This document shows, one piece after another, positions 1-6,270 of a DNA stretch of 6,736 nucleotides. A program made the translations under genes and the position numbers. Position 1 is the first letter of the stretch; each line of letters opens with the position of its first letter. The notes under the pieces are model-generated. The model was not told the DNA's origin. It saw only the letters and a program-made list of their open reading frames with translations, and searched no databases. This stretch comes from Chloroflexia bacterium (GTDB taxonomy: Bacteria; Chloroflexota; Chloroflexia; Thermomicrobiales; UBA6265), in NCBI GenBank assembly GCA_013694885.1, contig JACDBO010000007.1:1-6736 (forward strand), written 5' to 3'.

Positions 1-1
1 G

Positions 2-514
2 CTCGGACGTCGGGTCACGCCCGTCAACGCGCGTGTCGTCGCCGAGGAGATTGGCATCGGTGTCTCCCGCGTCGCCTCCGAACAGCGCGACGACGTCCAA
101 CCCCGGTTCTTGCTGGAATCGACGGGCGAGGAGAACCACGCCGTCACCGTGAGCTGGGACCGGTCCCATGCCGGGATCGTCGCCGTCGATCGCTTCTCGC
201 TCGAACGACCTCTGGCCGGCCATGTGCTCATCACCCACCACCACGATCAACCAGGAGTGATCGGTCAGCTCGGGACCATCCTCGGTCGGCACGGAGTGAA
301 CATCGCCGGGATGCAGGTCGGCCGGCACGCACCCCGCGGCGAGGCGTTGATGGTCACGAACGTCGACGAGGAGATCCTCCCTGGAGCGCTGGACGAGATC
401 AAGGCCTGCGCCGCGGTTGAGGACGCTTACGTCGTCTCTCTGCCCCACTCGGATGAGGACGCGGCGGCAGCGTTGACGCCACTCGGTGCGGCGGCGTTGG
501 CCGGCGGCGGATAA
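2..514 (+). CDS. serA: D-3-phosphoglycerate dehydrogenase, C-terminal part (ASB and ACT domains), 5' end outside window
   Basis: SerA oxidises 3-phosphoglycerate to 3-phosphohydroxypyruvate with NAD+, the first step of cytoplasmic serine synthesis. Only the last 170 residues are present, read in the frame starting at base 2 and ending at TAA 512-514. Residues 8-22 (VNARVVAEEIGIGVS) match the 'VNAP.iAeerGI.v' stretch after the catalytic domains. Residues up to about 72 fit the allosteric substrate-binding (ASB) domain of long SerA proteins. Residues about 73-147 form an ACT domain, with the characteristic DQPGVIGQLGTIL, GVNIAGMQVGR and GEALMVTNVDE segments; in this family ACT domains bind serine for feedback inhibition. 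NAD-binding and catalytic residues lie outside the window. The protein ends with about 20 residues rich in Ala and Gly (DEDAAAALTPLG...), beyond the usual end of the ACT domain. The next gene starts 123 bases downstream on the same strand. Confidence 0.93.
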   Translation, partial: LGRRVTPVNARVVAEEIGIGVSRVASEQRDDVQPRFLLESTGEENHAVTVSWDRSHAGIVAVDRFSLERPLAGHVLITHHHDQPGVIGQLGTILGRHGVNIAGMQVGRHAPRGEALMVTNVDEEILPGALDEIKACAAVEDAYVVSLPHSDEDAAAALTPLGAAALAGGG

Positions 515-527
515 ATCGAACGAGAAG

Positions 528-546
528 CGCGGACACCGTGTCCGCG
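528..546 (+). terminator. short perfect hairpin after serA, possible terminator without U-tract
   Basis: CGCGGACA and TGTCCGCG form a perfect 8-bp stem around a CCG loop, starting 13 bases after the serA stop codon. Its position and GC-rich stem suit a transcription terminator or an mRNA 3'-end protector. No T-run follows (the next bases are GGATTCAG), so it does not meet the standard intrinsic-terminator pattern. If it does not terminate, serA and the downstream membrane-protein gene could be co-transcribed. Confidence 0.35.
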
Positions 547-637
547 GGATTCAGTCACGGTATCATCGGACAACCTTTCGGCGTGCTCACGCGCCGCCTG
601 ATCGACCAAGTAATTCCCCAACGACGGAGACTGGACG

Positions 638-3097
638 GTGCCGCTGCACTCGGGTCACGACGTGCTCGACGACACCGCGGCGCAAGGCGTGGCCGCACGC
701 CTTCTTGAGAGATACCCCGGTCGCTCCGCCGACGCCATCGGCGTCACGTCGCTGGTCGTCTTGACCGCGGTCGTCGCCTGGGCGCGTCTGGTGGGTGATT
801 GGACGCTACTCCGAACGGACATTGTGCTTTTTTTTATGCCGATGTGGGGATTTCTCGGCGAGCGGCTTCGCGCCGGGGACATCCCTGGCTGGAATCCGGC
901 CCAGTTCGGCGGGATGCCCTTTGCCGGCGATCCCGAATCCGGCTGGATGTATCTGCCGACCATGCTCTTCTTCACCGTTCTGTCGCCTTTGACCGCCTTC
1001 AAGGCCATCATCGTCTTCCATCTCGGACTCGCCAGCCTCTCCACCTACGCGCTCAGCAGAGTTCTGGGATTAGGCGTGCTAGCGGCGGTGGTCGCCGGCA
1101 CGGCATACGAGCTCGGACCTTTCATCGAATTCACGAGCTGCTGTACCGCCTTTGTGCTGATCGGCGCTTGGCTTCCGGTCGCCTTGCTCGGTATCGAGCT
1201 CGCCATTCGCGCCGACACGTGGCTTCCCAGAGTCGGCTGGTGGAGCCTCAGCGGGTTCGCCATCAGTCAAATGCTCGGTGGCTGGATCGGCCAGGGCGCC
1301 TACTACGGTCTGCTTGTTATTGGGGGATATGTTGCCTATCGCACGCTCTGCTCCCCTCTCCCCGGTCTGACTCATCCGCTGGTCCGACTTGGCGGACTCG
1401 CCCTCCACGGAGCCGCGATTCTCTCCATCGGTTTCGGTCTTGGCGCGGCCGGCGTTCTCCCCCGGCTTGACGCGATCAGCAAATCGACGCGGGCAGGTGG
1501 GTTCTACGACGCGGCCGCCGAGCAATACGCCACGCACGGCGGTTGGCCGTTTACCGTGGCGGTCAGCAATCTCCTCAGCATCGAGTCCGCCGCGCTGCGC
1601 TACTACGCCGGCGGCGCCACCTTAGCCCTGGCCCTGCTGGCGCCGTTCCTTGCTGGTCGCCGGTTCGCCGTGCCCTTCTTCGCTACCATGTCTCTCGTCG
1701 CCTTCGTGTTGACCCTCCACGACACACCGCTTCACCGGCTCTTCTCGCTGCTGCCACGTTTTGAAGTACTCCACGACCACTTCCCCGAGCGCGCGCTCGT
1801 CGTCTTCGCGCTCGGACTCGCGCTGCTCGCCGGGGCAACCGTCGCGGCGCTACCGGGTTGGCGTTTGCGGCCGACGCTCCTGGTGACGCTCGCCATGCTG
1901 CCGCTCATCGCCATCCTCACAATGACGGCCCGGGTCGAGCGGCAAGAAGCGTCAATCTGGTCATCGACACTCGTCGCTGCTGGCGCGGTGGTACTGCTTT
2001 TGACCATCACGGCTAACATCCGTGCCGTCTGGGTGCGGATACTGGTTCCGTTCTTCCTGCTCCTCGCCGTCGTTGCGGACCCCACCGGGTGGCGTCTCAT
2101 TGCCGACAGGGAATGGCACGAACACCTCGGTGTCCAAGCGCAGATTGTGCTTCCCGCGTATCTCGATGGCGGCGGCCCAGCTGGCTTTCTTATGGCGAGC
2201 CAAGAAGTGGCTCCGGTCCGCTACGCAGGCTACGACCCGGCATCGATGACTTCCGGCTCGACCTACCACTTCATGCTTCAGGCACCCGTCGTCCCAGCCC
2301 TGCTGGTCAACAACCGGGCGACCTACGTCGGGCTCCACGACCTCAGCGGCTACAACCCCGTCCAACCTGAGCGCTTCCGCACTCTCCTCGACGCCCTCAA
2401 CCAAGGGCAACCCCAGGACTACCACCAGACCAACCTGCTCCCCGCCGGCCTCGATGCCCCCCTGCTCGATCTGCTCGGCGTCCGCTACCTGGTGATCCCC
2501 GCCACCCAACGCGCCGACCGTGCCGACCTGACGTTCCTGCGCGACCGCTACCCGGTCGTCTACACCGATGGCCAGGTCCAGGTGCGCGAAAACCCTGATG
2601 CCTTCCCCCGCGCCTGGCTGGTCCACGATGCCCACCAGGTCCCCCCCGGTGGCGCCGTGCCGCTGCTGACGGGTGGCAGCCTCGACCTGCGCACCACCGT
2701 GGTCCTGGAGACCGAGCCGCCGCCGCTGGGGATGCCCACCGACCCGAGCGCCGATACCGTGACGATCACCGCCCACACCCCGGACCGGGTGAGCATGACG
2801 GCAACCACCGATGCCCCAGGGCTGGTGGTGCTCAGTGACACGTATGATCCGGGGTGGGTGGCGACGGTGGATGGCGCCGCGGTGCCGGTGCTGGTGGCCG
2901 ACCATGCCTTGCGGGCGATCCCGGTGGGGGCGGGGATGCACACCATCGAGCTGCGCTACGCACCGCGGTCGCTGACGATCGGGCTGCTGCTCTCACTGGC
3001 GACGGTGGCAACCCTCGTCGTCGTGGCGGCGTGCCTGACCTTCAACCATTGGCGGGGTGGCCGCCGGGGCGACAAGACGGGTCTGGAATCAGTCTGA
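638..3097 (+). CDS. YfhO-like polytopic membrane protein (putative GT-C-fold glycosyltransferase or envelope glycan protein)
   Basis: An 819-residue integral membrane protein starting at GTG 638, with a good Shine-Dalgarno GGAG at 626-629, 8 bases upstream. About 12-14 hydrophobic segments lie between residues 34 and 480, then a long soluble region (about 481-777), then a last membrane helix (about 779-800) and a basic tail. YfhO-like marks: Asp61 in RTDIVLFFMP after the first helix; the loop WNPAQFGGMPFAGDPESGW (85-103); LLDLLGVRYLVI (609-620); VYTDGQVQVREN then PRAWLVHD (641-664); and a C-terminal beta-rich block with DTYDPGW (734-740) and HTIELRYAP (768-776). YfhO proteins are implicated in lipid-linked sugar transfer to envelope polymers such as teichoic acids in Gram-positive bacteria; the substrate here cannot be read from sequence. 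The early acidic residue and multi-helix layout fit a GT-C fold, which is inference. The 3' end overlaps the convergent regulator gene by 9 bases. Codon choice changes along the gene (see findings). Confidence 0.87.
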   Translation: MPLHSGHDVLDDTAAQGVAARLLERYPGRSADAIGVTSLVVLTAVVAWARLVGDWTLLRTDIVLFFMPMWGFLGERLRAGDIPGWNPAQFGGMPFAGDPESGWMYLPTMLFFTVLSPLTAFKAIIVFHLGLASLSTYALSRVLGLGVLAAVVAGTAYELGPFIEFTSCCTAFVLIGAWLPVALLGIELAIRADTWLPRVGWWSLSGFAISQMLGGWIGQGAYYGLLVIGGYVAYRTLCSPLPGLTHPLVRLGGLALHGAAILSIGFGLGAAGVLPRLDAISKSTRAGGFYDAAAEQYATHGGWPFTVAVSNLLSIESAALRYYAGGATLALALLAPFLAGRRFAVPFFATMSLVAFVLTLHDTPLHRLFSLLPRFEVLHDHFPERALVVFALGLALLAGATVAALPGWRLRPTLLVTLAMLPLIAILTMTARVERQEASIWSSTLVAAGAVVLLLTITANIRAVWVRILVPFFLLLAVVADPTGWRLIADREWHEHLGVQAQIVLPAYLDGGGPAGFLMASQEVAPVRYAGYDPASMTSGSTYHFMLQAPVVPALLVNNRATYVGLHDLSGYNPVQPERFRTLLDALNQGQPQDYHQTNLLPAGLDAPLLDLLGVRYLVIPATQRADRADLTFLRDRYPVVYTDGQVQVRENPDAFPRAWLVHDAHQVPPGGAVPLLTGGSLDLRTTVVLETEPPPLGMPTDPSADTVTITAHTPDRVSMTATTDAPGLVVLSDTYDPGWVATVDGAAVPVLVADHALRAIPVGAGMHTIELRYAPRSLTIGLLLSLATVATLVVVAACLTFNHWRGGRRGDKTGLESV

Positions 3098-3520
3098 GCC
3101 GTCCTCGCGGAAGGGGCCGCGGCGGTAATCGCGGCGAGAGGCGTGGAGCCCACAGTAGGCGATGGCCATGCGCAGCAGAGTGCGCACTTCGCCCTTGACC
3201 TCGGCCGGCACCGCGCTGTCCCCGAGCACCTGCGCCAGCGCGACGAGCAGCGGATCGTCCCACAGCTCGGAGCGGAACCCGGCGGCGGCGAGGAGGCGGT
3301 CGCGCTCGACGACGGGCAGGGCCATCGCCTCGGCGATCTGGAGGACCGTCTCGCGCTCGGGCGCGCGCGTTCCCTGCTCGAAGCGGGTGATCGTGCTTGG
3401 ATCGAGGTCCGCACGCTTGGCGAGGTCGGCCTTGCTCCAGCGGCGTTCGGTCCGGTACTGCTCCAGCAGCCGGGCAAACGCGGACGCGGTCGTGATGGTC
3501 GCTGGCGAGGTCACACTCAT
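3089..3520 (-). CDS. XRE/Cro-type helix-turn-helix transcriptional regulator
   Basis: A 143-residue cytoplasmic DNA-binding protein from ATG 3520 to TGA 3089-3091. Residues about 14-69 form a Cro/C1-type HTH: FARLLEQYRTERRWSK, then DLAKRADLDPSTITRFEQGT (HTH core, about 32-51) and ETVLQIAEAMALP. The following ERDRLLAAAGF is typical of XRE proteins. The C-terminal half (DPLLVALAQVLG..., about 89-130) is helical, perhaps for dimerisation or ligand binding, with no enzyme motif visible. Start choice is uncertain. ATG 3532 (adding MLRG) is equally possible, and the frame is open to 3751, with another ATG at 3676 preceded by a GGGGA. The extra N-terminal residues would be Arg/Pro/Asp-rich and look non-coding, so I chose the short form. 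It is divergent from the antitoxin-like gene, so it may control that gene and itself; no operator is proven. Its 3' end overlaps the YfhO-like gene tail to tail. Confidence 0.85.
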   Translation of the reverse strand: MSVTSPATITTASAFARLLEQYRTERRWSKADLAKRADLDPSTITRFEQGTRAPERETVLQIAEAMALPVVERDRLLAAAGFRSELWDDPLLVALAQVLGDSAVPAEVKGEVRTLLRMAIAYCGLHASRRDYRRGPFREDGSD

Positions 3521-3704
3521 GCCACGAAGCATACCCGCTCGGCCGGACCCTCGGGGGTTGCGGATCGGTGGCGCCTCGTCGTGCCGCGGCCGTCGTGACG
3601 GCGTTGACGAGCGAGGGGCATCGGGCCTGTCGGCACGAATGTCCTGGTTCGCCACATCGTCGGCGACCATCTTCATCAGTCCCCGCGTCGTGCGACACGA
3701 ACGT

Positions 3705-3733
3705 TTGCCAACCTGTTCCGCATACATGATAAA
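3705..3733 (+). promoter_or_regulatory. candidate sigma70-type promoter for the antitoxin-like gene
   Basis: TTGCCA (3705-3710, five of six matches to the -35 consensus) and GATAAA (3728-3733, four of six to the -10 consensus) are separated by 17 bases. They lie in the most AT-rich part of the 232-base divergent spacer. Transcription would start near 3740, giving a very short leader that begins at the ribosome-binding site GAGGTG (3740-3745, 7 bases before ATG 3753). The rest of the spacer (3521-3704) shows no gene I can support and no clear promoter for the XRE gene. Confidence 0.4.
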
Positions 3734-3752
3734 GAAAGCGAGGTGACGCACG

Positions 3753-4025
3753 ATGGAACAGGAACAGGAACAGGTATGGCGTGACTTCGCGGCTCTTTTG
3801 GAGGACGGTCAGCGCTGGGTTGCCCGCCTGATCGCGGCGCTGCATGTGGCTTCGCGATCCCGCCGCTCCGCCGAGTCCATTTCGCGGACCGATCTTGCCG
3901 CGGAACCGTTCATCGGGATCTGGCGCGGGCGCGAAGAGATGGAGGGTAGCGGCGCATGGGTCCGAACGAGTCGTGAGCGAGCGTGGAGCGGTGCTCACGA
4001 CCGACGTCGTCTCACGCCTGGCTGA
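3753..4025 (+). CDS. small antitoxin-like protein without an adjacent toxin gene
   Basis: A 90-residue protein starting at ATG 3753, with a strong ribosome-binding site (GAGGTG, 7 bases upstream). The N-terminal part (VWRDFAALLEDGQRWVARLIAALH, about residues 8-31) resembles the helical 'F..Lp.e.q..v..fi..L' segment of short proteins that accompany PIN-domain toxins. A polar linker follows, then EPFIGIWRGREEMEGSGAWVRTSRERAW (about 51-78). This matches a C-terminal block I recall from type II antitoxin-like proteins in Chloroflexota and cyanobacteria, with the pattern 'PF.G.W.dr.dM.ds..WVR.lR...W'. Such C-terminal tails usually bind the toxin. The last 12 residues (SGAHDRRRLTPG) look like read-through past the usual family end. 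No PIN or other toxin gene follows; the next gene is a convergent broken Uma2 gene overlapping by 14 bases. The XRE regulator is divergent. Function is inferred from pattern memory, not a search. Confidence 0.68.
   Translation: MEQEQEQVWRDFAALLEDGQRWVARLIAALHVASRSRRSAESISRTDLAAEPFIGIWRGREEMEGSGAWVRTSRERAWSGAHDRRRLTPG
3756..3773 (+). repeat. three tandem copies of GAACAG at the start of the antitoxin-like gene
   Basis: GAACAG is repeated three times directly after the ATG and encodes Glu-Gln three times. The unit is six bases, so a gain or loss of copies would keep the reading frame and only change the length of the N-terminus. Confidence 0.9.
3970..4001 (-). terminator. 9-bp inverted repeat downstream of the Uma2 gene, possible terminator
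   Basis: GTCGTGAGC (3970-3978) and GCTCACGAC (3993-4001) are perfectly complementary around a 14-base loop. On the minus strand the hairpin begins 11 bases after the Uma2 stop codon (4012-4014), a suitable place for a terminator, but no clear T-run follows. On the plus strand it lies inside the last codons of the antitoxin-like gene. It could serve both convergent transcripts. Confidence 0.35.
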
Positions 4026-4582
4026 GAACCTCGGTCACGCACAGGCGCAGGTCCGGCAGGGTGACGGAGTGCACGGTGTCGCCTGGGCTAAAGCGGTGGT
4101 GGGTGGTGTAGTGGCCGGTGGGGTCGGGGTCGGTGAAGCGCTCGATGGCGGCGCCGGCGACGTCGACGATCCAGAGTTCGGGGACATCGGCGCGGGCGTA
4201 GCGCGGCAGCTTGACGTTCAGGTCGCGGGCGAGCGTGGTGTCGGAGACTTCGACAACGAGCAGGATGTCAGATGGGGGTCGGCAGGCGTCCGCGCGGACC
4301 GCGTCCCCGGAGCAAGGTCAGGTCCGGCTGGAACTCGCCGTGCTCGCTGACCACCAACGAGTTCTGGACGCTTACCCTGTAGCGACCCGTCGCCCGCGTC
4401 ACGAAGATGCTGGTCAGATTGTCGACGATCTCCGCGTGGCGCCAGCCGATGGGGCTCATGGTGACGATCTGCCCGTCGATGAGCTCCAACCGGATATCCT
4501 CGTCGAGGATGCCGATCTCCGCCATCCGGTGATAGTCCTCGACGGTGAAGCGGTGTCGCTCGATCTCGGTGGGCAATGTCAC
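4012..4582 (-). pseudogene. Uma2-family PD-(D/E)XK nuclease-like gene, broken by a one-base frameshift
   Basis: The start is GTG 4580-4582, with GGAG 7 bases upstream (complement of 4590-4593). The first frame encodes 104 residues: RFTVEDYHRMAEIGIL (11-26), LELIDGQIVTMSPIG (32-46), then VVSEHGEFQPDLTLL (77-91), with the expected acidic motif at Asp87. It ends at TGA 4268-4270. The rest of the family continues in the next frame, to TGA 4012-4014: SDILLVVEVSDTTLARDLNVKLPRYARA..., then PELWIVDV and LPDLRLCVTEVLSQA. Removing one G from the G5 run at 4274-4278 gives a continuous 189-residue protein reading PTPSDILLVVEV across the join, which is the normal family length. The probable active-site Glu111 and Lys124 lie after the break, so the short product should be inactive. 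Uma2 proteins are often present in many copies; their role is poorly known. The gene is 53 bases behind the kinase and may be read with it. A sequencing error at the homopolymer would give the same picture. Confidence 0.85.
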
Positions 4583-4635
4583 GTGCTGTCTCCAGTTCGG
4601 TGGATGGCTGTTCGCTCGGTCGCAACTGACCCCGG

Positions 4636-6261
4636 TCAGCGGGCGGGGCGGGCCTCGACCGCGGCGCCGCGTGGTGGCAGGGCGGCGTCGTGCCGGGGGA
4701 GGGGGAGCCAGACGGTGAAGGCAGTGCCGCGGCCGGGCTCGCTATGGACGTCGATCTGCCCGCCGTGGGCCTGCACGAGGGTCTGGGCGATGGCCAGACC
4801 GAGGCCGGTGCCACCGCCGCCGGGCGAGCGTGATCCCTGCACACGATAGAAGCGCTCGAACAGATGGGGCAGGTGCTCCGGCGCGATCCCCTCGCCGGTG
4901 TCGCGCACCGACAGGCGCGCCATATGGGTGCCGGTGCAGTCATGCCACACCTGATCGACGCCGAGGGTGACGATGCCGCCGGTCGGCGTGTGCCGCAGTG
5001 CGTTGTCCAGCAGGATCAGGACGACCTGCGTCAGCCGGTCGCGGTCGCCTTCCAGCGGCACCGGCTGGTCGGCGCGGAGCACCAGGCGCTGACCGCGCCG
5101 CAGCGATTCCCCGGCGCGAAATGCCTCGCGGGCGACGAGATCAAGGTGCAACGGTTCCCGCTGCACGGACTGCCCGATCTCGGCGATGTCGCCACGCGCC
5201 AGCAGGAGCAAGTCTTCGACCAGGCGCCCCATCCGCCCGCTCTCGCGCCGGATGTCGGTGAGCGCCTCGGTCAACTCGCTCGCCGGGAGGGGGCGGTCGG
5301 TCTGAAGTTGGCGCAGCAGGACGTCGACGTTGCCGCGGATGGCCGTCAGCGGCGTCCGCAGTTCATGCGAGGCATCAGCGACGAAGCGACGCTGCGCGGT
5401 GAACGCAGTTTCGATGTGTTCCAGCATCGCGTTGAACGTCGCCGCCAGGCGCGCCAGCTCATCGCCGGTCGGCGGGACCACGAGGCGGGTGTGGAGCGAG
5501 GCGGCGGAGTCGTGGCGCTGGCTGATCTCGTGCGCGGTCTGGGTGATCCGCCCGACGGGGGCGAGGGCTCGTCCGGCCAGCAGCCAACCGACGCCGATGG
5601 CGAGAGCGAGCCCGGCGAGCGCGGCGATCCGCAGGATGCGGTTGACCAGGGCGAGCGTCCGCTCGATCGGTGCCCGCGACTCGCCTACGACGATGGCGCC
5701 GATGGTGCGCGGCCCGGCCTGGCTGTCGCCGCCGGCAAAGTTGACAACGATCGGGAGCGCGACCGCCTGCATCTCGGTCTCGTCGACGGTAAACCGAAGC
5801 GTCCGCAGCGCCGAACTGGTGTTGCTCGGCGCGACGGTGAATGACGGCAAGCCGCCCTCCGGCAGGTTGCCGGCGGAGAAGAAGCTGTTCTTGCGGGTAT
5901 CGATCACCTCGACCCAGATGCCGGAGACGACGATCGACTCGACGTCGGATACCTTGGGCACGATGCTGTCGGCCGGGTCGGCCGCCACCTCATTGCCGGA
6001 TCGCTCGCCCAGTCCAGTCTTGCTGTAGACCTCGGCCGCCGCATCCTCCAGCCGGTGCTGGATGTCGGCTTCCAGTGTTCGTTCGAGCAGAATCGAGAGC
6101 GTCAAACCGATCGCCACGAAGGTAAGCAGCAGGACGGCGGCGTACCAGGCGGTCAGCCGGAAGCGGATCGAGCGGTAGAGCGGTGCTCTGGCATCCTGGC
6201 CCGCTGGGTCCACCCGTGTGGTGCGGTCGCGGCGGAGTCGTGGCACGAACGGAATGCGCAT
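4636..6261 (-). CDS. two-component sensor histidine kinase (HAMP, HisKA, HATPase_c)
   Basis: A complete 541-residue inner-membrane kinase from ATG 6259-6261 to TGA 4636-4638. Order: a basic cytoplasmic N-terminus; membrane helix 1 (about 37-59); an extracytoplasmic sensor region (about 60-207) with a PAS/Cache-like stretch GIWVEVID (114-121); membrane helix 2 (about 209-229); HAMP (about 229-285, APVGRI to MLEHIE); HisKA with H-box SHELRTPLTAIRG, phosphorylated His299; then HATPase_c with N-box DNALRHTP (419-426), G1 DTGEGI (454-459), F-box FERFYR (468-473) and G2 GGGGTGLGLAI (481-491). All catalytic motifs are intact. It autophosphorylates on His299 and passes phosphate to its partner regulator. 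That partner is almost certainly the OmpR-type protein encoded 9 bases upstream; an AGG (complement of 6270-6272) 8 bases before the start overlaps its stop codon, suggesting coupled translation. The signal sensed cannot be told from sequence. The last 20 residues are a Pro/Ala/Arg-rich tail. Confidence 0.95.
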   Translation of the reverse strand: MRIPFVPRLRRDRTTRVDPAGQDARAPLYRSIRFRLTAWYAAVLLLTFVAIGLTLSILLERTLEADIQHRLEDAAAEVYSKTGLGERSGNEVAADPADSIVPKVSDVESIVVSGIWVEVIDTRKNSFFSAGNLPEGGLPSFTVAPSNTSSALRTLRFTVDETEMQAVALPIVVNFAGGDSQAGPRTIGAIVVGESRAPIERTLALVNRILRIAALAGLALAIGVGWLLAGRALAPVGRITQTAHEISQRHDSAASLHTRLVVPPTGDELARLAATFNAMLEHIETAFTAQRRFVADASHELRTPLTAIRGNVDVLLRQLQTDRPLPASELTEALTDIRRESGRMGRLVEDLLLLARGDIAEIGQSVQREPLHLDLVAREAFRAGESLRRGQRLVLRADQPVPLEGDRDRLTQVVLILLDNALRHTPTGGIVTLGVDQVWHDCTGTHMARLSVRDTGEGIAPEHLPHLFERFYRVQGSRSPGGGGTGLGLAIAQTLVQAHGGQIDVHSEPGRGTAFTVWLPLPRHDAALPPRGAAVEARPAR

Positions 6262-6270
6262 CGTCGTCGC

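Noticed and set aside
561..566. TATCAT as a -10 element for the YfhO-like gene
   Set aside because: No acceptable -35 hexamer lies 16-18 bases upstream (the region is GTGTCC) and there is no extended -10 TG, so a promoter cannot be supported.
1961..2941. 326-residue minus-strand open frame opposite the YfhO-like gene
   Set aside because: Its composition is His/Arg/Gly/Val-rich without domains, and the plus strand carries a well-supported membrane protein.
3521..3751. Upstream extension of the XRE gene to give a 220-residue (or 195-residue) protein
   Set aside because: The frame is open, but the added residues are low-complexity Arg/Pro/Asp-rich and unlike any XRE domain. The region also holds the divergent promoter. 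The shorter start gives a normal-size protein.
4095..4135. G-rich stretch as a possible G-quadruplex
   Set aside because: It is explained by the Thr, His and Pro codons of the Uma2 gene on the other strand (ACC, CAC, CCC); the G runs are mostly two long and irregular.
4626..4639. CTGAC-CCCG-GTCAG hairpin overlapping the kinase stop codon as a terminator
   Set aside because: The stem is only 5 bp (6 with an unrealistic 2-base loop) and is not followed by a T-run; too weak to call.
4864..5844. Long plus-strand open frame opposite the histidine kinase
   Set aside because: It is the high-GC shadow of an intact kinase with all catalytic motifs; its translation is Arg/Gly/Asp/Gln-rich with no recognisable domain.
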